Source: Streptococcus oralis (GTDB taxonomy: Bacteria; Bacillota; Bacilli; Lactobacillales; Streptococcaceae). From it: a stretch of 64,000 bases of DNA. Shown here piece after piece: positions 41,284 to 49,831 of the stretch (position 1 is its first letter; each line of letters begins with the position of its first letter). A model generated the notes under the pieces. It saw nothing but the letters and a program-made list of their open reading frames with translations, had not been told where the DNA came from and ran no database searches. Where the stretch lies: the NCBI RefSeq assembly GCF_001983955.1, contig NZ_CP019562.1:496001-560000 (forward strand), written 5' to 3'. A program made the position numbers and the translations under genes.

Positions 41284-44200
41284 ATGGGATTCACTGAGGA
41301 CAACTACGAACACGCGGTCATTGAACTTTTTCGTGATAGTTTGGGCTATTCATATGTTTATGGTCCAGATGTAGAGCGTGATTATAGAACACCTTTATAT
41401 TTGGAAGAGCTTTATTCTGCTTTAGAAAGGATCAATGCTAAGCTACCGACTGTTGCAATTCAAGAGGCAATTGAAAAGTTACAGCGTTTTGAAACAGGTT
41501 CCTTGCTTCAAAAAAATAAGATTTTTACAAATTATCTTCAAAACGGTATAGAAGTTTCCTATTTTCATCAAGGAAGAAAACAATCTAATCTCGTTTATTT
41601 AGTTGATTTCGATAATGTAAATAATAATTCTTTTACTGTAATTAATCAATGGACAATTGTAGAGAAGAGTAATAAACGTCCTGATATTATAGTGTTTTTG
41701 AATGGTTTGCCAGTAGTTGTTTTTGAGTTGAAAAGTCCTTCTCGCCAAGAAACAGATGCTTCTGATGCTTACCGTCAGCTTAAAACATATCAGAAAGAAA
41801 TTCCAAATTTATTTAACTATAATGCTTTTTGCGTAATGACGGATCTAGCCACTTCAAAGGCGGGGACAATTACTGCTGGTGAAGACCGCTTTATGGAGTG
41901 GAAGACCACTGATGGTAGTTTTGAAGATACTCAGTATGCTAATTTTACCACGTTCATTGAAGGTATTTTTGATAAGACTAGATTTTTGGATATTTTAAGG
42001 AATTTTATCTGCTTTTCTGAGGATGCTAAGATTTTAGCGGCTTATCATCAGTATTTTGCAGTGAATAAGGCTGCAGTATCTACTTTGAATGCAACTAAAA
42101 GCGATGGACGGGGAGGTGTTTTCTGGCATACGCAAGGGAGTGGGAAATCTCTATCCATGGTTTTCTATGCTCATCTGCTGCAGAAAGTTTTAGACTCGCC
42201 AACTATTGTCGTTTTGACTGATCGAAATGATTTAGACGAACAGTTATATGGACAGTTTTCCAAATGCCAAGATTTTCTGAGACAGACACCGATTCGGGCA
42301 GAGAGCCGTTTGCATCTGAAAGAACTATTGACTGGTCGCCAAGCCAATGGCATTATATTTACAACTATGCAGAAGTTTTCAGAGTCAGAAGAGGCGCTTT
42401 CTGATAGAAGAAACATTGTTGTCATGGCAGATGAGGCTCATCGTGGTCAGTATGGACTTGAAGAAAAGATTAAAATTACCAAAGGAAAAGATGGAGAAAG
42501 CGAAGCGAAACTAGTCGTCGGAGCAGCCAGACTGATTAGAGATAGCTTGCCTAATGCGACTTATATTGGATTTACTGGAACTCCTATTTCTACTAAAGAT
42601 AAGTCTACAACAGAGGTTTTTGGTAATTACATTGACGTTTACGATATGACACAGGCGGTTGAAGATGGCGCCACTCGGCCTGTCTATTATGAAAGTCGCG
42701 TCATGCATTTAAAACTAGATGAAAGTATCTTGCGTTTGATTGACACAGAGTATGACTTGATGGCACAAAGCGCTGAATCACATGCGATTGATAGAAGCAA
42801 GAAGGAATTGGGTCGTCTTGATAGTATTTTAGGGGCCGATCAAACTATTAGTGCCTTGTGTGAAGATATCATTACCCATTATGAAGAAAATCGTGCGCAG
42901 GAATTAACTGGAAAAGCAATGATTGTTGCTTATTCTCGTCCGATTGCGATGAAAATTTATCGTACCTTACTTGAAAAGCGTCCGAATTGGACAGAAAAAA
43001 TTGGAGTTGTCATGACTTCTAGTAATAATGATCCGGAAGAATGGCATGATATAGTAGGGAATAAGCGACATAAAGAAGAGATGGCTAAAAGGTTTAAAGA
43101 CAATGAAAGCCCATTTAAGATTGCTATCGTCGTTGATATGTGGCTGACTGGATTTGATGTTCCTAGCCTTGCAACTATGTATGTATATAAGCCAATGCAA
43201 GGTCATAATCTTATGCAGGCAATCGCTCGTGTTAACCGTGTATACAAAAATAAAGAGGGTGGACTTGTAGTTGATTATATCGGTATTGCAAGTGCTTTAA
43301 AGCAAGCCATGAACGATTATACAAATCGAGACAAAGATAACTTTGGGGACACTGATATAGCTAAGACAGCTTTACCAAAGTTTGTCGAAAAACTAGAGGT
43401 CTGCCGTGATTTGTTTTATGGGTTTGACTATTCAGAATTCATGCTCTCTAAATCAAGTGATTTAATCAGAGCTAAAACAATTAGTGGCGGGGTAAACTTC
43501 TTGTCAAGTGTAGACAAGGAGAAGAAGAAAGAGCTCTTCATAAAAGAATCGTTACTCTTACGCCAAGCGTTATCACTTTGTCGTTCTTTGCTTACTCCTG
43601 AGCAACGTTTTGAAGCAGCTTATTTTGAAGCAGTCAGAACATTGCTGACACGAATAACTGGGGAGGGTAAAAAGCTTTCTCTGAAAGATATTAATGATCG
43701 TATCAATGAATTACTAAAAGCTTCTATCAAGAGTGAAGGTGTCATTAATTTATTCTCAGATATTGATACAGGATTTTCGTTATTTGATCCTAAATTTTTA
43801 GATGAAATCTCTAAAATGAAGGAAAAAAACATAGCGGTAGAACTCTTAAAAAAATTATTACAAGAGCAGATTACCTTATATCAAAGAACAAATTTAGTCA
43901 AATCCGAAAAGTTCTCTGAAATTCTTTCGCGAGCGATGAGAGCATATCTGAATGGCATGCTTTCGAATGAAGAAGTTATTGCTGAATTAATGAAAATGGC
44001 CAAAGAAATGGCGAAGGCTCACGAAGAGGGAGATTCTTTGGGTCTTACAGATGAAGAATTAGCTTTCTATGATGCTTTGACGCAACCACAAGCAGTCAAA
44101 GATTTTTATGAAAATGATGAGCTTGTTGCAATGACTCATGAATTAACGGAGACATTGCGCAAAAGCAGAACTATTGATTGGCAGAAAAAACATTCTGCGC

Positions 44201-44397
44201 GTGCTCGTATGCGCATGCTTGTTAAACGGCTCCTTAGGAAATACAAATATCCACCAGAGGGTGTTGAAGACGCTATTGTGACTGTTATCAAGCAATGTGA
44301 AATGTGGACGGATAACCCTGATAATAATTATGAATCCTATTCGTTTTCTGACCAACTGATGGCTGCTGAAAGTAGGGTAGAATTTAAATCGAAATAA
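41284..44397 (+). CDS. hsdR: Type I restriction endonuclease HsdR
   Basis: The 1037-residue motor and nuclease subunit, which translocates DNA with ATP and cuts far from the unmodified site. It has an N-terminal PD-(D/E)xK nuclease (RPDIIVFLNGLPVVVFELKSP, near residue 145). SF2 helicase motifs follow: HTQGSGKS (Walker A, near 286), MADEAHRGQYG (DEAH, near 382), GFTGTPI and the C-terminal helicase part QAIARVNR. A helical C-terminal domain binds HsdM. The ATG at 41284 is preceded by TGGAG. The frame is uninterrupted, so restriction should be active. Confidence 0.95.
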   Translation: MGFTEDNYEHAVIELFRDSLGYSYVYGPDVERDYRTPLYLEELYSALERINAKLPTVAIQEAIEKLQRFETGSLLQKNKIFTNYLQNGIEVSYFHQGRKQSNLVYLVDFDNVNNNSFTVINQWTIVEKSNKRPDIIVFLNGLPVVVFELKSPSRQETDASDAYRQLKTYQKEIPNLFNYNAFCVMTDLATSKAGTITAGEDRFMEWKTTDGSFEDTQYANFTTFIEGIFDKTRFLDILRNFICFSEDAKILAAYHQYFAVNKAAVSTLNATKSDGRGGVFWHTQGSGKSLSMVFYAHLLQKVLDSPTIVVLTDRNDLDEQLYGQFSKCQDFLRQTPIRAESRLHLKELLTGRQANGIIFTTMQKFSESEEALSDRRNIVVMADEAHRGQYGLEEKIKITKGKDGESEAKLVVGAARLIRDSLPNATYIGFTGTPISTKDKSTTEVFGNYIDVYDMTQAVEDGATRPVYYESRVMHLKLDESILRLIDTEYDLMAQSAESHAIDRSKKELGRLDSILGADQTISALCEDIITHYEENRAQELTGKAMIVAYSRPIAMKIYRTLLEKRPNWTEKIGVVMTSSNNDPEEWHDIVGNKRHKEEMAKRFKDNESPFKIAIVVDMWLTGFDVPSLATMYVYKPMQGHNLMQAIARVNRVYKNKEGGLVVDYIGIASALKQAMNDYTNRDKDNFGDTDIAKTALPKFVEKLEVCRDLFYGFDYSEFMLSKSSDLIRAKTISGGVNFLSSVDKEKKKELFIKESLLLRQALSLCRSLLTPEQRFEAAYFEAVRTLLTRITGEGKKLSLKDINDRINELLKASIKSEGVINLFSDIDTGFSLFDPKFLDEISKMKEKNIAVELLKKLLQEQITLYQRTNLVKSEKFSEILSRAMRAYLNGMLSNEEVIAELMKMAKEMAKAHEEGDSLGLTDEELAFYDALTQPQAVKDFYENDELVAMTHELTETLRKSRTIDWQKKHSARARMRMLVKRLLRKYKYPPEGVEDAIVTVIKQCEMWTDNPDNNYESYSFSDQLMAAESRVEFKSK

Positions 44398-44400
44398 AAT

Positions 44401-44475
44401 TTGACTGGCTATGCCGGCGGCCTTGATAAAAAAGCCTTCCTACTGGAGTTGGAGGCTGGGGAGAAGATTGAATAA
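44401..44475 (+). pseudogene. Headless ogt 3' end, right copy of repeat
   Basis: Frame reads LTGYAGGLDKKAFLLELEAG then EKIE and a stop, matching the C-terminus of the complete Ogt at 35307-35813 (LTGYAGGLDKKSFLLKLEAG). It begins 3 nt after the hsdR stop. No start or upstream part exists, so it is the leftover end of an ogt gene, displaced by insertion of the type I block. Confidence 0.82.
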
Positions 44476-44538
44476 ATCTTTCTACTCAAGACTTTTACAT
44501 TTTACTGGTGAGAGCCTTTTGCTTGCATTAATAAACTA

Positions 44539-44581
44539 AAAATCCCCTTTGTCACTTACAGCAGCTGACAAAGTGGATTTT
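44539..44581 (-). terminator. Terminator of siderophore-esterase gene
   Basis: AAAATCCCCTTTGTCA pairs with TGACAAAGTGGATTTT. On the minus strand it comes just after the stop at 44584. Confidence 0.75.
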
Positions 44582-44583
44582 CA

Positions 44584-45276
44584 TTAGTTGATATGCCATT
44601 GTGTGGCCAGCCAGTCGGCAAAGTCAGCATAGCGCTCTTTGAGAGCCTCATGATGACCGTAAGGATCAAAGACGGAGCAAGTGGTAAGGATTTCTTTCTG
44701 AATCAAGCGATGAATTTCTACAGCATAAAAAGGAGCTTTGGAAAGTCGATTTGAGTGATTCGCGCCTTCAGTCTTTCCATTCTGCAAATAGACTAGACAG
44801 TCCTTGTTTTTCAAGTCCTGTGTCCGGCAAAAGTCGGTAAAACCTGGGTACCAAAAGGAACCGCAGATAGAAAAAACACAGGGAACTTCGCAGACACTAT
44901 AGAGACTGTAAACAGCTGCTAGTCCACCGAGAGAGTAGCCACCATAGGCAATTCTCTTATCATCCAGTAGGTAGTGCCGTCTGATTTCTGCTAATATACC
45001 GTTGAATAGTTTCTGATGGTAGCTATCTGCTCTACCACCAAAATCGGGATTGCCAGGCTTTAGAGCATTGGCTTTCCAGGGTGTATAATCATCCAGCCTG
45101 TTGTTTGATATTAGTCCGATCAAGATTACTGATGAAGAAAGCTTGCTCAGGTAGTTTGTCTGTCCATCATTTAGCAAGATTGCTGGATAAGGTCGTGATC
45201 CGTCATAATCTTGGGGCAGGGCAATATTGACAGTGATACCCTCCCAGACAAAGGTCTTATTTATTAACAAAGTCAT
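44584..45276 (-). CDS. Esterase of the Fes/IroE type
   Basis: A 230-residue alpha/beta hydrolase. The nucleophile elbow YGGYSLGGLAA is near residue 113 and the probable catalytic His is in DPYGHHEALKERY near 212. It resembles enterochelin/ferri-siderophore esterases (DUF3327/esterase D). Its start codon overlaps the end of a broken siderophore-binding protein gene, so it was the last gene of an iron-siderophore uptake operon and would have released iron from the imported complex. It looks intact, but its promoter and transporter are gone. Confidence 0.78.
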   Translation of the reverse strand: MTLLINKTFVWEGITVNIALPQDYDGSRPYPAILLNDGQTNYLSKLSSSVILIGLISNNRLDDYTPWKANALKPGNPDFGGRADSYHQKLFNGILAEIRRHYLLDDKRIAYGGYSLGGLAAVYSLYSVCEVPCVFSICGSFWYPGFTDFCRTQDLKNKDCLVYLQNGKTEGANHSNRLSKAPFYAVEIHRLIQKEILTTCSVFDPYGHHEALKERYADFADWLATQWHIN

Positions 45277-45392
45277 TGATTTTCTCGAGTGAGTCGATTA
45301 CAGTAGGTCCATAATCCATGAACTCATCATAGGAGATGGTCATGATTTTCTGATTTTTGACCGCTGGGACATCTTCCAGAACTGGATTGTCA
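45257..45392 (-). pseudogene. 3' fragment of siderophore-binding protein gene
   Basis: The minus-strand frame reads DNPVLEDVPAVKNQKIMTIS then YDEFMDYGPTVIDSLEKIND and FVNK, stop at 45257-45259. This is the typical C-terminal region of FecB/FhuD-type iron-siderophore binding lipoproteins. Its upstream part is missing: the sequence joins directly, out of frame, to a permease fragment near 45392. A deletion removed the rest of the permease gene and whatever lay between. Confidence 0.72.
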
Positions 45393-45838
45393 TAAGGCTG
45401 TCAGCATTAGCACCGACAGAAATGATAAAGTTGGAAAAGGCGATAAAAAGGACCACTGCCGATGCCAGAATGGCTCCTATAAAGGCACCTGTGCCAGTAA
45501 TGGATTTGAGTCCTAAGATAATGCTCAGTGTGGATCCGAAGGTTGCACCCGCTGAAATTCCTAGGATATAAGGCTCTTCGATAGGATTATTGACAGTAGA
45601 TTGCAAGACGCTGCCACAGACAGAAAGGCCAGCACCAGCTAGGATTCCCAAGATCACTCTTGGAACACGCATGTTCCAAACAATAGCTATTGTAGAGGGC
45701 GATAGTTTGTCTGTGCCAAGGGAAAAGCCAAGCTTGCTGAAAATAATCTGGTAAGTATCTTGTATGTCAATAGTAATTGAACCCAAAGAAACAGCTAAAA
45801 AGAGGGAACAAGCCAGAAAAATGGTGAGAAGCAAAATC
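45393..45838 (-). pseudogene. Fragment of FecCD-type siderophore permease
   Basis: About 148 codons of an iron-siderophore ABC permease: LILLLTIFLACSLFLAVSLG, VWNMRVPRVILGILAGAGLS, STVNNPIEEPYILGISAGAT and several membrane helices. The family is about 330 residues, so less than half remains. The upstream end is cut by the IS30 remnant at 45839, the downstream end by the deletion at about 45392, after which it runs into the binding-protein fragment in the wrong frame. Not functional. Confidence 0.82.
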
Positions 45839-46352
45839 AGACAGTTCTCCTAATTTTAAGACGGAATTCGGTCATCTAGAAGGGGATACAATTGTAGGAT
45901 AAAACACAAAAGTGCAGTCATTACCTTAGTAGAACGCCTCTCAAAAGCCATCATCACATTGAAAACCAATGGACGGAAAGCAAGTGATATTGAGGCCTCC
46001 ATCAATCAATCAATGGTTGTCTCAAGTTCCCAGTCATCTCTTTAAATCGATAACGTTTGATTGTGGGAAAGAATTTTCTAATTGGAAATCTATTTCGAAT
46101 GTACATGACATTGATATTTTCTTTGCGAATCTAGGATGTCCTGGTCAACGAGATCTCAATGAACATTCTAATGGCTTATTAAGACGAAATGGATTACCGA
46201 AACAAATGGATTTTACTAATATTTCTCAAAATTATTTATCAGCTATAGCTGATAAAAGAAATAGAATTCCTAGAAAATCATTGAATTATCAATCACCTTA
46301 CCAAGTTTTTCTGAGTTACTTGAAAAGTCTAGCTTAATTTGACAATTTAGGA
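45839..46352 (+). mobile_element. IS30-family remnant (right half)
   Basis: About 510 bp nearly identical to 33675-34184, including the DDE domain and the right terminal repeat; the left half is absent. Differences: Ser codon TCT where the first copy has stop TAA, a 4-bp duplication in a CAAT tract near 46006, and small changes near 45896. The two copies therefore decayed separately. Same orientation as the first. Confidence 0.88.
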
Positions 46353-46356
46353 AATA

Positions 46357-46385
46357 AAAAAGTCAGCTATTTGAGCTGACTTTTT
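46357..46385. terminator. Bidirectional terminator after pepQ
   Basis: AAAAAGTCAGCT pairs perfectly with AGCTGACTTTTT. Confidence 0.88.
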
Positions 46386-46396
46386 GTTTGTCTAGT

Positions 46397-47479
46397 TTAA
46401 TCAAAATAAAGCAAGTCCTTGCTGGTGCTGGTAAAGAGGTCAAACCCTTCCTTAGTGACAACACCGCAGTCCTCGATACGAACACCAACTTTACCAGGGA
46501 TATAGATACCAGGTTCAACAGAGAAGCACATACCTTCTTCGATGACCATGTCGTTTCCTTCCATGATAGAAGGGAATTCGTGGACATCCATACCGATACC
46601 GTGACCGAGACGGTGGTTGAAGTACTCTCCATAACCAGCTTTTTCAATGACTTCGCGAGCAGCGCGATCTACTTCATGAGCAGTCACACCTGGTTTGATA
46701 AAGTCAAGGGCAGCTTGTTGGGCTTCAAGGGTCAAGTTGTAGATATCCTTTTTGAATTGGTCTGGTTTGCCGACAGCGACCGTACGAGTCATATCTGATG
46801 CGTAGCCATTAACCATGACACCCAGGTCAAAGAGGAGAAGGGCGTCTTTTTCGACCTTGTTTGCACCAGGAATTCCGTGTGGATTTGCAGCATTGTCACC
46901 AGTCAAGACCATGGTATCAAAACTCATTTCATAGCCTTCACGCTTTAAGGCGAAGTCGATTTGGGCGATGATATCTGTCTCTGTTTTATCAAGAGAGATA
47001 TTGTCGAAACCAACTTTGACCGCCTTGTCGGCATAGAGACCTGCAACCATCATTTTTTGGACTTCATCAGCCGATTTGATGAGGCGCATGCGTTGGATGC
47101 GAGGAGTGAGGTTTTCAAACTCAGCAGTTTCAAAGACTGTTTTCAAACCATGGTATTTTGTCAAAATGAGATTGTCAAACTCAACAGCGACACGTTTGAA
47201 GTCGTGTTGAGGCAAAGCATTTATGATTTTTTGCCATGGATTTTCAGAATCCACATAGCCCACAACTGGGAAGGAAACGGTGCTACTTGCACGCTCTACT
47301 TCAAGAGCTGGAACAAAAAGGAGGGGTTCTTGATCCGCTAGAACAAAGAGGAACATTTGGCGTTCATGGGGATCACTGTAAAAGCCAGTGAGGTAATTAA
47401 TAGTGACGGGGTCAGATACGACAGCGACGTCTAGTTTTTCTGATTCAAGATATGTTACGATTTGTTGTAATTTAGACAT
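46397..47479 (-). CDS. pepQ: Xaa-Pro dipeptidase PepQ
   Basis: Cytoplasmic M24 metallopeptidase, 360 residues, that splits dipeptides ending in proline. Metal ligands are seen in LLLFDLGVMVNGYASDMTRT (two Asp near 215 and 226), HRLGHGIGMDVHE (near 290), CFSVEPGIY (Glu near 320) and GVRIEDCGVV (Glu near 334). The N-terminal creatinase-like domain is complete. AGAAAGAAGGTAGCAT precedes the ATG. It is a single gene. Confidence 0.94.
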   Translation of the reverse strand: MSKLQQIVTYLESEKLDVAVVSDPVTINYLTGFYSDPHERQMFLFVLADQEPLLFVPALEVERASSTVSFPVVGYVDSENPWQKIINALPQHDFKRVAVEFDNLILTKYHGLKTVFETAEFENLTPRIQRMRLIKSADEVQKMMVAGLYADKAVKVGFDNISLDKTETDIIAQIDFALKREGYEMSFDTMVLTGDNAANPHGIPGANKVEKDALLLFDLGVMVNGYASDMTRTVAVGKPDQFKKDIYNLTLEAQQAALDFIKPGVTAHEVDRAAREVIEKAGYGEYFNHRLGHGIGMDVHEFPSIMEGNDMVIEEGMCFSVEPGIYIPGKVGVRIEDCGVVTKEGFDLFTSTSKDLLYFD

Positions 47480-47559
47480 ATGCTACCTTCTTTCTACCCC
47501 TCTATTTTGGCAAAAAATGAGAGAAAATGCAAGGGAGAAGGGTAAAAGAACAGGTAAAA

Positions 47560-47590
47560 AGAACTCCGACAAGATAGGGGAGTTCTTTTA
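47560..47590. terminator. Terminator of murT-gatD operon
   Basis: AGAACTCC pairs with GGAGTTCT, with T-rich flanks in both directions. Confidence 0.7.
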
Positions 47591-47606
47591 TCTAATTTTC
47601 CTTAGT

Positions 47607-48389
47607 TTAAGAAAAGTCTGCCTTGCTTTTCACGTCGCTGTATTCTTCAGCGATTTCTTGACTGAGAATGTCTTCATAGGCAGGGAGTTGGATATCCTGA
47701 CCGTATTTTTTCTTGAGGGCAGTAGTGACTAGGCGATAAGCTAGATTGGCATTACGAGAGAGGATAGGTCCGTGGAAGTAGGAACCAAAGACATTCTTAT
47801 AATGAACCCCTTCGCCGACCTTTTCCTCGTTGTTTCCATTTCCATAGACAACCTGTCCCAGCGGTTTTTGGTCATCAGAAAGGAAGGTACGTCCCTGGTG
47901 ATTTTCAAATCCATAGTAGGTTTCATCGAATTCTTCATTATGGATCTTGATGTCACCGATAAAGCGGTTATTAGTCTGGTTGAGGGTGTAGTGACCCATG
48001 ACACCGAGCCCTTCGATGCGTTTACCTGAAGCCTCAACATAATATTGGCCCAATAGTTGGAAACCACCACAGATAGCTAGAACCACTCCGTCGTTTTGGA
48101 TGTAGTTGTCAATGCTCTCTTTTTTAGCAGGAAGATCGCCAGCAATGATGCTTTGTTCAAAATCTTGACCGCCACCGAAAAAGGCGATGTCGTAGTGGTT
48201 TTCATCAAAGTCATCATGGAGAGAAACGATGTCAACTGTCACATGAGCCCCCAGTTTTTCAGCCACATACTTGAGCATGAGGATGTTGCCGTTGTCCCCG
48301 TAGGTATTCATGAGGTTTCCATAGAGGTGGGCGATGTTGAGCTGATAAGCGTAGTTGCCAGCTTTTGAGGAAAGTGAAGTATAAACCAT
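47607..48389 (-). CDS. gatD: Lipid II isoglutaminyl synthase, subunit GatD
   Basis: A 260-residue glutaminase of the CobB/CobQ type. It supplies ammonia to MurT, which amidates the alpha-carboxyl of D-Glu in lipid II, a step essential in pneumococcus and needed for efficient cross-linking. The nucleophile Cys107 is in [11 protein letters not shown] and the partner His206 in SYFHGPIL. It shares one nucleotide with the murT stop, so synthesis of the two subunits is coupled. Confidence 0.95.
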   Translation of the reverse strand: MVYTSLSSKAGNYAYQLNIAHLYGNLMNTYGDNGNILMLKYVAEKLGAHVTVDIVSLHDDFDENHYDIAFFGGGQDFEQSIIAGDLPAKKESIDNYIQNDGVVLAICGGFQLLGQYYVEASGKRIEGLGVMGHYTLNQTNNRFIGDIKIHNEEFDETYYGFENHQGRTFLSDDQKPLGQVVYGNGNNEEKVGEGVHYKNVFGSYFHGPILSRNANLAYRLVTTALKKKYGQDIQLPAYEDILSQEIAEEYSDVKSKADFS

Positions 48390-49732
48390 TAGTTCATCTC
48401 CTTTCTAACAATCTGACGACTAGCCAGCAGTTCACGGAATTCTAGCATAGCAGTATAGGTAGCCAGGATATAGGCATGCTTACAATCTTGGTTCTCAATG
48501 GTCTTGAGAACTTGTTCCAGATTGCTTGTTTCAGTGATTTTCTCAGCTGGATAGCCTGTCACTCGTAGACGACGCGCGATTTCAGAATGACGAACACCAC
48601 CAGCGTTGATTTCAGGAATGTCCATGTCAGCAATTTGTTCAAAGTCAGCATCCCAGATCCAGCTAGTGTCAATCCCATCAGCATAGTTGGCGTTGAGAAG
48701 GACAGATAGGCTAAATGGATAAGGCGCTAGTTTGATCATCTCGATAGCCTGAGTTGCACCGACTGGATTTTTAATCAAGACAAGGGTGCATTCCTTATCA
48801 CCGATATGGAAGGTCTCCTGACGTCCAAAGACAGCGCGACTCTTGTCGAATCCCTGCTTGATGAGTTGTGAATCGGCACCGAGGAAACGGGCAATAGCGA
48901 CCGCAGCAAGGGCGTTGTAGATATTGTAGAGCCCACCGATTTGGATTCCGTATTCTTGTCCGTCAATGACAAAGCGAGAGCGATTGTTAGTCAATTCAAC
49001 CAATTCTGTCAGACGGTAGTCCAAGTCAGGACGTTTGCAGCCACAATTTTCACAGATATAGGCACCCAAGTTGGCATAGGTATTGTGCTCATATTTGAGA
49101 ATGCCTTGACAGTCAGGACAGAGGATTCCTTCGGTATTGTAGTGAGCTAGTTTGGCTGGTCCTTTTTCCAAGTCAAAACCAAAATACTGAACTGGATTTG
49201 GAATAGCTGGCTTGTAGAAAAGTGGACTGTCACCATTGAGGAGAACAGTAGCAGTAGGCACCTTACGAATGGCATCCAAAATCATGTTATAAGTTGTGTA
49301 AATTTCACCGTAGCGGTCCATCTGGTCACGGAAAATGTTAGTGATGACAAAAAGGCTAGGATGGATGTAGTCACAGATACGAGATAGGCTGGCCTCGTCA
49401 ATTTCGAGGACGGCAATGTTTTTCCCAGTTTTAGACGATTTGGCAGTCAAGAAGGTTGTCGCAATTCCTGTAATCATATTGGCACCACTTGGGTTAGTAA
49501 GAACCTGACCATAAACTTCTTTTAAAATGCCGACAGTGAGGGCAGTTGTCAGGGTTTTCCCGTTGGTTCCAGTGACCACGACAATCTCGTAGTTCTTAGC
49601 TAAATTTTGTAAAATATCTTTATCAAATTGAAGGGCGAGTTTTCCTGGGAGCGTGCTTCCACGGCCAAGACGGCTCAATATGAAGTGAGAAGAACGCCCA
49701 GCAAGGAGGCCCAAAGTAGTTTTTAATTTCAT
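48389..49732 (-). CDS. murT: Lipid II isoglutaminyl synthase, subunit MurT
   Basis: A 447-residue Mur-ligase-like ATPase, amidating lipid II with GatD. It has the ATP-binding [14 protein letters not shown] (near 55), the Mur central domain, and an inserted four-cysteine zinc ribbon, CPDCQG ... CENCGC (near 205-230), typical of MurT. A C-terminal DUF1727 domain follows. The ATG at 49732 lies 6 nt after a TATAAT and has no ribosome binding site, so the message may be leaderless. Confidence 0.95.
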   Translation of the reverse strand: MKLKTTLGLLAGRSSHFILSRLGRGSTLPGKLALQFDKDILQNLAKNYEIVVVTGTNGKTLTTALTVGILKEVYGQVLTNPSGANMITGIATTFLTAKSSKTGKNIAVLEIDEASLSRICDYIHPSLFVITNIFRDQMDRYGEIYTTYNMILDAIRKVPTATVLLNGDSPLFYKPAIPNPVQYFGFDLEKGPAKLAHYNTEGILCPDCQGILKYEHNTYANLGAYICENCGCKRPDLDYRLTELVELTNNRSRFVIDGQEYGIQIGGLYNIYNALAAVAIARFLGADSQLIKQGFDKSRAVFGRQETFHIGDKECTLVLIKNPVGATQAIEMIKLAPYPFSLSVLLNANYADGIDTSWIWDADFEQIADMDIPEINAGGVRHSEIARRLRVTGYPAEKITETSNLEQVLKTIENQDCKHAYILATYTAMLEFRELLASRQIVRKEMN

Positions 49733-49738
49733 GTTTCT

Positions 49739-49747
49739 ATTATATCA
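49739..49747 (-). promoter_or_regulatory. Extended -10 promoter abutting murT start
   Basis: On the minus strand TGATATAAT, then AGAAAC, then ATG. Confidence 0.62.
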
Positions 49748-49789
49748 TAAAAGAGGGAAAAGACAGATTTGAGATTTCGCAGAAACAAA

Positions 49790-49810
49790 AACAGCCCAAA
49801 GAGGGCTGTT
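49790..49810 (-). terminator. Terminator of flavoprotein gene
   Basis: AACAGCCC pairs with GGGCTGTT, followed on the minus strand by TTTTGTTTCT. Confidence 0.8.
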
Positions 49811-49831
49811 GGCTAACAAATCAGTCTCAAC

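Noticed and set aside
34171..45838. Composite transposon formed by the two IS30 copies
   Set aside because: Both transposases are broken, the second copy lacks its left end, and the mutations differ; homologous exchange is a simpler explanation.
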